Source: Argyresthia goedartella (taxonomy: Eukaryota; Arthropoda; Insecta; Lepidoptera; Argyresthiidae). From it: DNA of 64,000 nt. How positions within the stretch are numbered: the first letter of the stretch is position 1; the number at the start of each line of letters is the position of its first letter. The notes below the pieces were generated by a model that saw only the letters and a list, made by a program, of their open reading frames with translations, searched no databases and was not told the DNA's origin. The DNA lies in NCBI GenBank assembly GCA_949825045.1, contig OX463809.1, forward strand, positions 8,273,501 through 8,337,500, written 5' to 3'. Of this stretch, positions 53,658-63,965 are shown in pieces. A program made the translations under genes and the position numbers.

Positions 53658-54462
53658 TGTAACGTACTACCTCCTTGACCATATTGGCTACTGGCGGATT
53701 AGCCAGTTAAAAACTAAAACTATAAAAATTCGAAAATTCGGGTCTGGAATCTCGTCTGGCAGCTGATTGTTTTTTTTTGGCAGACATTGTTTGAGCTCTG
53801 AAACGTGAGGTTGTATCTTCTGCATCAATAATTTTTAAGTCACGCCTTTAGTTGCGGCGATGGGCTAGTCCCTTTAGTGCTGTAATGGAGCTGAATGTTT
53901 AGTTGCTGTAAAGTGCAGTAGTTTATATGAAACTTCCCTACTATCCCTAATCCATGGGTAAGCATTGGTTCGTAGTTAGTCTTTCTTATTTTCGTGTATT
54001 TTATACTCTCTATGTATTTCCCTTTTCTATACAGTGTCTATTGGACTGCGGCACTCTTAGATCCTAATTACCCTAGGGCCCTCGTCGGAAGTCTCCGTGT
54101 GGGGAGCCGTCGCCTGATAGCTGGGCGCTGTAGCGCTTTTGTATTCCTATCATTCACACTGGTCTCTTTCCAGGGTTCCACGCTGAGGAGTAATATCCTC
54201 CTGGCGCTAACGGAGCTCTGAATCGGTTCCACGCCGAGGAATAATATCCTCCTGGCGCTACCGCATAATCACTTGTTGACGTCTGGAGAAGTGGACCAGT
54301 TGGATTGAGTCTACCAAGGAGCTGAAATCTACAAATTCCCGGCGAGTCCCTATCCAGCGTTTCAACTATATCACCAATATTCGACTCACGACCCTGTGAT
54401 TAATAAATGTATCTTGAGCCTGCCAATAATCTCTTTTGGTCAGGTTAGAGTCCACTGTTTCA
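53658..54462 (+). repeat. 3' LTR of the short LTR element (805 bp)
   Basis: I saw no difference from 51667-52471 in the stretches I compared, and no indel. AATAAA lies at 54402-54407. Confidence 0.93.
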
Positions 54463-54679
54463 GGGTTAAGTTTCAAGCTAACTTGTCTACCTATGTGGAA
54501 GGCTAAAAATCAATCGGTGAATGTTTGGGTTTGGTGATTTTTCCTTATTTCATAATAACAGTCCACTTAATAGGAAGTCATAATATCAAAAAGATAAATT
54601 TATATATATGTATATTTATATAAAATTTACTTTTCAGATATGTTATATATTAGAGAAGACGCAAAAAGGACGGGCTTAA
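54463..54679. other. Spacer before the decayed multi-exon gene
   Basis: AT-rich. A polypyrimidine-like TTACTTTTCAG ends near 54638 and could be an acceptor site for the first exon piece. Confidence 0.4.
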
Positions 54680-55673
54680 CTTAAAAGCCAACAGGCTATT
54701 GATGGCCTCCTGGATACCGACCAGAGGATAGAATTGGCCCATTTGATATTGGACTCTGTGCTAGAAGAAAATCCAAACACCCAACTGAAATGAACTGATT
54801 TTCAATCCGCACGAGGTGTTGCAGAACTTTTTAAAAGGAATCGCCAGTCATCTATTATGACGCATTTATTGCTGTAAGTAAGCTATAATTTTTTAAACTA
54901 CTAGTGTAATAAATTTATTAATTTTTAATTAATTTGACGTGAATAAAATTATAAATTCGATATTACTAAATCCAGGTTTGAAATGTGCTCCATAATTTTA
55001 TCACAATAGTCATCAAACTGCCGACGGCCCAGTTTAATATTCTATTTCAATATTACAGGGAGGCCTCTTTCAAGCCAAAAGAAATGCCTCAGGTATAATA
55101 TATAATATGATGAAGGAAGAAGAGGAAGAGGAAGAATCTCATTAAACGAAATGTACCAAACGCACTTCCGGAAATGACGCGCTTCCAGCGATTTAAGCGA
55201 CTTCTCTGACCTAGAACCTGCCAGGCCGACGACGTGTCCTATTGACCTGTCTATTATTGACGAAAGTAAGTTTTGTTGGATAAACACTACATTCTCGTAC
55301 TCAATAGAATGCTCTATCTAGAGATTTGCGATAACACTTCCCTAAAAAAATCCACTTTATTTCAGTTGAGAGCGATCTTGATGAGGAGGCTACACTAGCA
55401 ATTACGATCGCCGTTGAAGGAGCTACACCATAGAATGAAATTGCTAAGTTTTGAGCGATAACGACAAAGGCGCGTCTTCAAAAATTGTACAACGAAAAGG
55501 GCACTCTCCAAGATTGTTTGAATGTGCATCAGATACTCAAAGGGCCCAACTGTCACAAAATTCTTCTAGCAGGTTTCGATCGACTCTATCCAGCTACGGG
55601 CGCAGATATATTGCGTAATTCAATTCTAAACATCAGTGGCAATATTATTGACAAAGGAAAAATCAATTTCTAA
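54680..55673 (+). pseudogene. Decayed multi-exon gene of unknown family
   Basis: Exon piece 1 (54680-54873) reads LKSQQAIDGLLDTDQRIELA... with one TGA at 54791-54793, and ends at a GTAAGT donor. Exon 2 (55059-55092), after ...ATTACAG, continues in phase (LEASFKPKEMPQ) to CAG/GTATAA. A further exon (about 55170-55265) reads SDLSDFSDLEPARP and ends at GTAAGT. Across a 100-bp intron it joins in phase to 55366-55673 (IESDLDEEATLAITIAVEG, later KGPNCHKILLAGFDRLYPATG), with two in-frame stops. Three donor-acceptor pairs with preserved phase argue for a real spliced gene that has died. I do not recognise the family; the acidic middle suggests a nuclear or regulatory protein at most. Confidence 0.55.
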
Positions 55674-56767
55674 AATTGGCACTCACGGGGCTACTCACCA
55701 CCTCCATTGATGGTTAGTTTTATACTTTACTTACATAACATACCCTTAAAAGCTTTTATTTTACTTCACTTCCGTATACAGGCTTATTATCAATTCTCAG
55801 ATCAGAATTTCTATCATATAAATTTACAACTTCTGTTTAACTGCTTCTTTACTTGAGTATTAATTTGTGGCTTTATGATACAATACCTACACTATTTATT
55901 AATTTAACATAAAAATTTGAACATAATATTATAGAATCCAAAGGTTAGCATCGAATTAGCTAAGCCCAATTTGTGTTTTAGTTCCCCGTGTCTTCTCTGT
56001 GGTTTTTATATTTGTAGAGTTATTCTCATATCAGCCAACTAAGGTAGTTTGCCGGCATATAAAAATATTTGTGTGCATTGTTTCAGAAGATTCAAATGCC
56101 AAAGTGGATATGACCTTGCTGCTGTTGAATTTCCATAAGAATTAAGCGTGTACGCAATTTGAAAAAAAAGGGACTGTAGGTAGGCCAGGCCCCATACAAA
56201 AATCTTCAAACCCCTTCATATGGTGTCGTCAGTTAATCAGGGAATAGTGTTATCCCGGCGTCGTGCTGCTGGCACTAAGTATTCTTAAATTTAATCTAAT
56301 ACTTACAACTGTTGCATAATGTAAACTGTTAGAGTAAAATGTTGTTCTGTAATTGTATATATTTTTTCTGGAGGTATTGACATTGGTTTTGTAATACAGG
56401 ATATTATTGATTGTATTGATTGGTTTTATTGCAATGCTACTATCATTTCTATACAATAAACAAGCGGATAGTTAGGTATACTATTGGTTTGAGGAGGTAT
56501 GCGAAAAGAGAGCAGTCGTGGCATCAAATGAAACTATGATTTTTATATGGCAATCCAACCCAGCCATCTGTTAAATGTCATAGTTTCAAAATATCAAGAT
56601 GTATGAAGTCGTACTAAAATGCCGCAATGGTGTTGTCAATATAACAAATTCGGTAAATAAACACAACTGCGCTCTCAAATCATAAGGCGGTTCTCTTTCA
56701 GCATAGACTGTACCTATATATCTAGAAAGTTGAAATGCTTTATATATTGTTGTTCTATTGATTGCAG
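55674..56767. other. No gene recognised; possible intron of the decayed gene
   Basis: AT-rich, with a TTGTTTCAG acceptor-like site near 56077-56085 followed by a short readable stretch (EDSNAKVDMTLLLLNF). The remainder shows no coding signal. Confidence 0.4.
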
Positions 56768-56924
56768 AAGCTTACAAAAACTGGGAGAACAGCTGTCTGA
56801 GGGCAGCAGGCTACGCTGTTCACTGATGGCATGTTTGGCTGATATCTTTCATGAAGTTCACGTGAAGGATGTTGGGCCGACAAACCTTCTTAGCGTGGAC
56901 GCGCACCTAAATGCGCTGCAGTAG
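56768..56924 (+). pseudogene. Candidate last exon, unknown gene
   Basis: A pyrimidine-rich ATTGATTGCAG acceptor is followed by an open piece: SLQKLGEQLSEGSRLRCSLM and CLADIFHEVHVKDVG..NLLSVDAHLNALQ, ending at TAG 56922-56924. The composition is protein-like and unlike the flanking AT-rich DNA. It is in the same orientation as, and about 1.1 kb downstream of, the decayed gene at 54680-55673, so it may be that gene's terminal exon. No domain was recognised. Confidence 0.4.
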
Positions 56925-57179
56925 ATAGTTTTCTTCATACATTTGAAGGCCAAATCGCATTAAAACTGCAATTCGGACAGAATGTATGAAAAAAGTTACT
57001 GCGGCGCATTTCACCTTAACCGGCCCAACGACCCTTTTATATTAAATAAATGATAGTAAAGCAAGTCAGACATGCCTTTAGGGAAAAGCATTACCAGCCA
57101 TTAAAAGGCGTTTTTTTGGTCTTCATAAAACGTTTCTGCTCGTAAAGAAAGCATAAATTACCTTTCGATACGGTTTACC
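56925..57179. other. No gene recognised
   Basis: Short AT-rich stretch leading into the 85-bp array. Confidence 0.5.
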
Positions 57180-58160
57180 TAACCGTATGGAACATTCTAA
57201 AACGACGTACTAGAAGGTACTTACTACTTACTTACGACTTAGTAAACGTTGAAAACGCTTACTGGACAGGTTAAACCACAGGAAGGAAAGACGTAAAACG
57301 CATTACTAGACGTCAATTACGACTTAGGAAACGTTTAAAACGCTTAGTGGACAGGTTAAACTACAGTAATGTAAGACGTAAGACGCCTTTATAGAAGTCG
57401 ATTACGACTTAGGAAACGTTAAAAACCCTTACTGGACAGGTTAAACCACAGGAAGGAAAGGCGTAAAACGCCTTACTAGAAGTGAATTACGTCTTAAAAC
57501 ATTTAAAGCGCATAGCGGGCAGGTTAAACCACAGTAAGGAAAGGCGTAAAACGCCTTACTAGAAGTGAATTACGAATTAAAAACTTTGAAAGCATTTAGT
57601 GGACAGGTTTAAGAACAGTAATTGATGAGAACGAATGTTTGTACCCTAGTCATGGTTGTTTATCTATCTAAGTATAATATTTATCTATATAAGTATTTGT
57701 ATCGTTGTCTAGTTCCCAAGATACAGGGAATCCTAGTTTGGGGCTAGATCAATGTGTGTAAATGGTGTCCAAGGTATTATTATTATGTCAGACGCCTTAC
57801 CAGAAGTCGATTACGAATTAGGAAACGTTCAAAACGCTTAGTGGACAGGTTAATTACAATAAGGAAAGACGTCAAACGCCTTACTTGAAATGAATTACGA
57901 TTTAAAAAAACATTAAAAGCTCTTAGTAGACAGGTTAAACCTCAGTAAGGAAATACGGAAAACGCCTTACTAGAAGTGAATAACGACTCAAAAAAACAAC
58001 AAATGCGCTTAGTGGATAGGTTAAACCGCAGTAAGGAAAGACGTAAGACGCCGCACTAAGACGATTACGAATTAGGGAACGTTCAAAACGCTTAGTGGGT
58101 AGGCTAAATTACAGTAAGGAAAGGCGTAAAACGCCTTACTAGAAGTAATTATGACCTATT
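57180..58160. repeat. 85-bp tandem satellite array, about 10 units, with one SINE insertion
   Basis: The landmark GGACAGGTTAAACCACAG recurs at 57264, 57349, 57434, 57517, 57601, then 57843, 57928, 58013 and 58098, spacing 83-85 except across the insertion. Units hold AAGGCGTAAAACGCCTT, a 7-bp-arm stem. It is a contiguous repeat with no unique spacers. Confidence 0.92.
57622..57786 (+). mobile_element. 5'-truncated SINE/LINE tail inserted in the 85-bp array
   Basis: TTGATGAGAACGAATGTTTGTACCCTAGTC... to (ATT)n, nearly identical to the tail at 13454-13605. The insertion accounts for the single long interval in the array (242 rather than 85). About 8 bp of the unit are missing at the site, with no target-site duplication. 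Confidence 0.85.
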
Positions 58161-58554
58161 TTATGTCGGATATTACCCTAGGAAAGTTTTAAGTGTGTTA
58201 TACGAGCAACTTCTTTACCGTTTATATTGCCTTACCTGAAGTTAAATTACATCGTCAGTCCGTCGATCCTAACTGAAATACCACGTTTATAGTTTTTTCA
58301 TTAAGGCTAATCTGTCAATAATTACATCTAAATCACACATTAGAGAGTCATTATCATGGTATTGCTTCTTGTTGATTGCGCCTTACGCTTAGGGCGTAGA
58401 ACGCCTCCAACCTAGGAAGCGTTTTCGTTCATATGACTATTGTTCGTTTTTTCGCCTTCATTACGAATAAATCAGCCCTCATTACGAAATATTCAGCTTT
58501 ACATTTTTCTCAGTGTACATAATATGTTTTATTGTTTTTTACATTAGCTCTCCA
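58161..58554. other. No gene recognised
   Basis: AT-rich flank of the array. A related stem (CGCCTTACGCTTAGGGCG) occurs near 58379-58398. Confidence 0.45.
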
Positions 58555-58745
58555 TGGTCTAGTCTAGTGGGTTTCACGCTTGCTTCTCACGCGCAGGTCA
58601 AGGCCACTATCGCTACTTGGCAGTATGTATCGTAATACCCATCCATCGACCCAAACTGAGCCAGCGTGATGGAGTGTTGCTCAATCTTGTCGTATTCGGT
58701 TAAAGGCCTGCGCCCCTCGGTGGGGACATTGATGGGCTAGATTTA
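58555..58745 (+). mobile_element. SINE-like repeat with tRNA-like head
   Basis: CCATGGTCTAGTCTAGTGGG (A-box-like) and AGGTCAAGGCC (degenerate B box) are followed by a body ending GGCCTGCGCCCCTCGGTGGGGACATTGATGGGC. This ending is the style of RTE-related lepidopteran repeats. Assignment is from pattern only. Confidence 0.5.
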
Positions 58746-59417
58746 TTTATCTCACCTCATTAATCCACTGGAAGTATCATCATTAGGCTAGGATTAATCT
58801 TAGTTCCGAAAAGTGAAAAAGGGGTATCACGGTCTTATTTAAAAAAAAATAAGTAAATAATTTAGAAACATAATGTAGGTGCTATTTGAAAGCTAATGAG
58901 ATGGAAAATAATATTTTGTCATATTATAGTTCCTTTTGGGGACCAAATTCTGAATTAAACTGCAATTACTAAAAAAAGTAGTCGATAAATCACAATTGTT
59001 TAGTAAGCAGCTAACACTTTTTCAGCATTTTTTTTAACTGGCAGTACTGCCTGCTCTTTATCATTACTGCCTGCTCTTCATCATTACAATGCAGTTGATG
59101 TGACCACGACACGACAAACCCTTTCAGTCCAAAGTTATTATTTTTTTGCAATTGGTGCATGGTTCACGAAAATTTATAATCAAATGGCTGTAAAAAAAAT
59201 AAGGGTGGTGGGATTTATTTTTTTTATTTTGTCGATAAATATGTCTAGTTTATGAATAATCACGCAGTATTGTGTAATAATTGCATAAAGATTGCAATAT
59301 TTTGAGAAAAACCATTAAGAATCACCTTTTTTTTGTTTGTCATTTAAAAAATACATAATAGTTTACAGCTTGTTCTGTTGTAATATCAACATTAAGAGAA
59401 CCTGATTTATAATATAT
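58746..59417. other. No gene recognised
   Basis: AT-rich with short direct duplication TACTGCCTGCTCTT (near 59046 and 59067). Nothing coding. Confidence 0.5.
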
Positions 59418-59875
59418 TTCATCTACACACGTATCATAAACCCTCTTTACTGCGTCTAAAAACCGGACGTTAAGACCAGCATAATGTAAAACTATTTGGT
59501 AAAAACTCATTTCTTATCTGAAAATTTGTACATTATGACCATAATGTACCAAAATTTGTCAAATTATGACATTCAAATTTCGAACGCCGACACCCGCCGG
59601 CGTGCCGCCCCTAGTTTGTCTGTGAAGTTGGTACTACAGAACAAGCTAAACAACTGCAGAGCTATGATCAATGCCACAATGCCGGTCAAACATGCGGTTC
59701 CTGAACACATCAAAGAGAGCTTATGATATGTGTGTAGATAAACCAGTGTAGGTAACTGTACATAATAAGGCATTAAAACTCTCGAGTGATATTATTATTA
59801 AACTCGCCTTCGGCTCGTTTCATAAACCCACTCTCGAGTATTAATGCCCTCCATTATGTAGCAGTCACATAAACT
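59418..59875. repeat. Foldback/MITE-like repeat family, copy C
   Basis: The 31-nt inverted arms are at 59418-59448 and 59712-59742. The central palindrome is imperfect. The tail carries the 81-bp segment between CATTA repeats at 59771 and 59852. Within it, CTCTCGAGTG and CACTCTCGAGTATTAATGCC form the two sides of a stem around CTCGCCTTCGGCTCG. Confidence 0.75.
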
Positions 59876-60039
59876 ACTATTAACGTGCTTCAGGAGAATT
59901 CACTTTATCAGATGGCCGAATGTCAAGATTCGATTCTAAATAGTTGCGTTCATTGTTGATTTTATGATATCTTTATAACAAAATTGAGTATAGTTTCGAT
60001 CAGTCGATTCATAACATTTGACAACAAGTGGAAACCATC

Positions 60040-60290
60040 TAAACGTTCGTTCCAATTGTTGGCGGTAGAAGAAGAAGGTATGCATCCAGACAGATGGTCG
60101 AAAATCGCCACTGAATGGGTGCCACAAGACGGCTACCGGCGCAGGGGCATGCCTAAGCGGAGATGGCGGGATGACCTTGACAGGTAACTGCCGGGGTGGC
60201 CGGAGGTGGCGCAGTCCAGGGACGTGTGGACTCAAGAGGGGGAGGCCTTTGCCCAGCACAGCAGTGGGACACAATTACGGCAAGATAAAA
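60040..60290 (+). pseudogene. RTE-type LINE, C-terminal fragment
   Basis: Reads DRWSKIATEWVPQDGYRRRGMPKRRWRDDLDR, then, past a TAA, LPGWPEVAQSRDVWTQEGEAFAQQWDT. This is the very C-terminus of an RTE-type element. It ends in an A-rich tract (AAGATAAAAAAATAC). It is a different subtype from the fragment at 20680. Confidence 0.78.
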
Positions 60291-62671
60291 AAATACAAAG
60301 AACGTACTGACTGCAATTGATTTCAATACCACGTACAAAATTATGAATGCACCTGGTTACGTAGATGGGGTATTACCATACTCCACACCAATAATTTTGT
60401 ATCCCCACCTCATTTCTCCACCTTGTTGAAAAATTTCCAAAAACTGAATCGACGAAAAAACCATATAATTATCGAACCTGTTCACACAAGAATCGATGGA
60501 GATATGCAACTTGTAGAGGAGAACACCCGGAAATCTGGACAGACGGGCATACGAAATTATTTAGCCCAAACTGAAACGGAGACGCTTCACTCGCTCAGTC
60601 ATCACTCTTATGAGTGGCTCAATCTATCCACAATAATATATCAAGCACGAATACAAAATGTGTAGTCAAAAGCGAGGTTATCCCGACGGTGTAGACATGC
60701 CTCCAGAAACTAATTAAACACACAAAGGATTCAATACATTGTTCGACAGATATTATACTTTATTCATTCTATACGATATTTCTGAGTCATATTACTGCTG
60801 TGATTCATGACGGCATTATGTTTAACTTACTATACTACGCCCTCCCTCTATGGCTCGCTTCCGCCCTCGACACGTCAGTATGACAGTGCCGGACGCTATG
60901 ACGTCATCAAAGCGAAGTGCCAAATTAACTTTGACGTATAGTACACAAAGAGTGACGTTCATCTGAGAGTACAGAGTACAAGTGGAGAAAGGAGAGCTGC
61001 AAATTAAATATCAAAGTGTATAATATCCTTATTAAATTTTGGCCACACAATCCAAAACAAATATAAAATCACGCTTATATAAATTAGGTACTGTAGTAAT
61101 CTTGAGCACTACCTACCACGGCCTATACTTGAATTTGCTAGCCCTACAGATTAGGTATATTAGGTAAAGAATTTTATATATGAATTTGAACTTTTATTTT
61201 TGAATATGGTTACAAATTGTATAAAAGGGATCAAACTGGCTCGATAGCCATTACGCTAATCCTAACTATATAATTTAGCTCAGTCGCTGGCCGAAGCCTA
61301 AGGTGAAGTGTCACATTGACTTTTCACATCCAAGCCTCTTTCTTTTTTTTACAAATTACGTAACAGTGTCAAAGTGAACACCCACTCTAAAGAGGCCCGT
61401 ATACAATATAATCGCATAGACAAATATCGAACCTTACAGTTACCTACCTAGTTAAAATACAAAAGGTAAAGCTAATATGAGTTATATTAGGTTGTCGTAT
61501 TTACAAATGCCAATTAGCTAAGTGGTCAATCCAGAACTTAGAGCGTGGCGCAATAAATGGCTATTTTACGGCCCCTTGTATTGTGATTTGGTTTTAGTGA
61601 TAAGTTGCTTTTTAGCTCTGATCATTCAAGTATTTAAGATTGCAAGGTATTGAAAAAGTTGCAAAATGAATGCAGGTACTTTATCTATTTGTATATGTAC
61701 GTTATAGAGCGAAGCTAAGATATAAGTACCCTCTCTCAAATCCGAAGCCAGTATTTAACAGATCTAAGAAAAATGTACAAAAGACGTGAAAAGCGGGTAA
61801 GAATGAAATGATACTTGATAAATTTATTATAAACACGGAAAAGCGATAACTATAATTTATTAATATTATAGTGTTTGCGCAGTCTGCCACAATTTTTTTT
61901 TTATATATTTCTTTGCTGAAAGTTAAATCCCTTAATGATATGATAAAATCAAACTACTAGAAGACCTAGGTCAACGAAATAAAAAATGTGGTCTTTTAAG
62001 CCGCTGAATGGCTTTGTTCGATACTTGTAAGGGAATTAAAACCTAAAGGGTGCTTCCCATTGACTTATAATCATGAAATTTGGCTGCAAGCAAGGTAGCA
62101 CAAATAAAAAAATAAAAAATAAAATATAAATAAAAAACTAAATAAAATAAAAAGTTAAGGAAAAATCCGAAACCGTGAATTTGTGGTTTTGTCTTTTAAA
62201 AAAACGTAATTTGTTCTTAACGCCTCGGTGCGCTAATCAGACTTATACTTGGCCGGTTTTGTTTTGTTATATTATTTGTTGGCCCTTAACCAGTCATCAG
62301 TGCTCGAAACTATGGCCCGCGATTTACAACAATTACATTCTATGATAATTAATAAGTTTCAACTAAACTAAACTACAACTCAAACTTATACTAGGTAAAA
62401 TGGATTTAACTCAGGGTTATTATCAGTTAGCATTTGAAAAATATTCTAAGAAGAATACTACGTTTCCTACTGTTAAGCAGTACCAGATGAATAGATGCCC
62501 AAAGAGGTTACAGAAAATATAGTGTGAATCTTGATAAAGTGCACATAACGATATGAGTTGAAGAACATCGAAATTCATCGACAAAAAAAACTCATCCCTC
62601 CCAATTTTTAAAGCTATTTTAATATTCAAATGCGCTATCTGGTAACAACTGCAAAAAATAATTATACGTTC
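60291..62671. other. No gene recognised
   Basis: AT-rich sequence with a few small frames (for example 60423-60665) lacking any motif I know. A (AATAAA)-rich run near 62105-62155 looks like an old LINE tail. Confidence 0.45.
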
Positions 62672-62739
62672 GGAATGGAAGGGTTTTTCATAATGAAAAA
62701 GAAGCCTTTCTTTTTCATTATGAAAAACCCTTCCATTCC
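62672..62739. repeat. Perfect inverted repeat, 32-bp arms, 4-nt loop
   Basis: The left arm 62672-62703 (GGAATGGAAGGGTTTTTCAT...) is the exact reverse complement of 62708-62739. The loop is GCCT. Confidence 0.95.
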
Positions 62740-63302
62740 AACAGGTCTTTTATGGATATGCGTAAGATTGAGCCATACCTCATCAAGCTGTCTCAGTGCG
62801 GGTGGATGGGCGAAGATAATAAATACTTTGGGACAAATACTGGCTATAATATATACTTTATTATTTATTTAATTCAACTAACAGAAATTCTCACAGTCAA
62901 ATAAAGTTACGTTATTACATCACAAACAGATAAATTCATCAGTTTTTCGAATCACACATAGAGTGGTCTTTTATTTTTCGACTTTTGAATTATCCCCGGG
63001 GCACTTTGTCATTTGATTATATGCATCTAAATATGTTGGTTTTTTTTGTTAAGATTTAGAGATCACTACCAGCTGTCAAAGTTTTTTTTTGCCATCCATC
63101 GGTGAATTATTGCGTTTGATTTTTTACTACAAAAATGGAGATAAGAAAAGCAGAAAAGCAAAGAAAAGCTAGCGATGTTATAAAATTGTGGGAAAAAGCT
63201 AGTATACCAATTCAATTAAAAAAACATATCATCTGTAAAATTAAAAAGTATTCCAAGACTGGCAGAATCTAAAAAAAAGACAAGAAAAAACGTTCAGATG
63301 CA
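62740..63302. other. No gene recognised
   Basis: AT-rich. A short readable piece near 63135-63240 (MEIRKAEKQRKASDVIKLWEKASIP) resembles the start of a transposase DNA-binding region, but it is too short to assign. Confidence 0.4.
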
Positions 63303-63424
63303 TTAAAGAAAAATTAACAAATATTGTCCCCACGGTGCCCCGCGATGGGCCTCACCGGGACTCGAACCCAGGACCATTGGCTTCGTAGGCAGGGTCACTG
63401 CAGACTCGGCTATTCGGGTCGTCG
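63303..63424 (-). mobile_element. tRNA-derived SINE, second copy (minus strand)
   Basis: On the minus strand: GACGACCCGAATAGCCGAGTC (A box), GGTTCGAGTCC (B box), then GGTGAGGCCCATCGCGGGG and ACAATATTTGTTAATTTTTC. Same family as 5843-5950, diverged, with the tail missing. Confidence 0.8.
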
Positions 63425-63839
63425 CATATTCTAATTGTAAATGGACTATACCGTACCTATATTTATAGTACAATCCTCTAACTAGAAGGTAAGAAGTGAA
63501 TCGTTTTAAATGGTCTGTTGAATTATATGCTTTGATCCTTTGTGTTTGCAAGAAGAGAGTCCTTCGAAGCGGAAGTTACTAAATGGAGAACTCTAAACGT
63601 CTACGGACACCAAAGAGTGCACTGGACTGAAATCGAAGAAAGATTGTTGATTTACTGCCTGCAATAAAGCTCTCTCACTCTCTTTCTCTCCCTGTCTTTC
63701 TCTAAGTAGCGATAGCAGTTCCCTAAACTGCAGATAACTAAAGGGTGTAACAGAAAGGTGTAGTAATTTTTAAGGACTAGTATTTAATCGTACAGCAAAA
63801 ATACAGATTTTCACAGCAAAGAAGGATCAGCAAAACACA
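63425..63839. other. No gene recognised
   Basis: Contains a short CTCTCTCA/CTTTCTCTCC pyrimidine-rich run near 63672-63700. A readable piece near 63550-63645 (REESFEAEVTKWRTLN...) is unplaced. Confidence 0.4.
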
Positions 63840-63965
63840 TTTATGTTTTAAGTATTTTTGTTTTTATTACATGTTCAACCTAATACGAAGGATAAAGGGG
63901 GCTTCTTTTCGCTCACACCCTTTACCCTTCACCTAAGATACCGCAGTATTTAGCCCTGATATTTG
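63840..63965 (+). repeat. Dispersed TGATCACCAAAA repeat family, copy C (terminal part)
   Basis: TTACATGTTCAACCTAATACGAAGG, AAAGGGGGCTTC...CACCCTTTACCCTTCACCTAAGATACCGCAGTATTT, in the same order as 21320-21410. Runs close to the right window edge. Confidence 0.65.

Larger units (their letters stand above)
51667..54462 (+). mobile_element. Short non-autonomous LTR retrotransposon (2.8 kb), LTRs appear identical
   Basis: Two 805-bp direct repeats (TGTAACG...GTTTCA) flank 1,186 bp with no gag or pol. A 4-bp target-site duplication GGGT is at 51663-51666 and 54463-54466. The primer-binding site TGGCGCCCGG starts one base after the 5' LTR and matches the start of the Lys-tRNA site of many retroelements. 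The offset between LTRs is 1,991 throughout, with no indel. The TSD length and primer suggest a Ty3/gypsy-related parent; this is inference. Confidence 0.9.

Noticed and set aside
57180..58160. CRISPR-like array
   Set aside because: The repeat is contiguous at 85 bp with no unique spacers, in a eukaryotic repeat setting.
62630..62872. 80-codon protein at the perfect hairpin
   Set aside because: The frame runs through both arms of the inverted repeat (KKKPFFFIMKNPS); chance frame.
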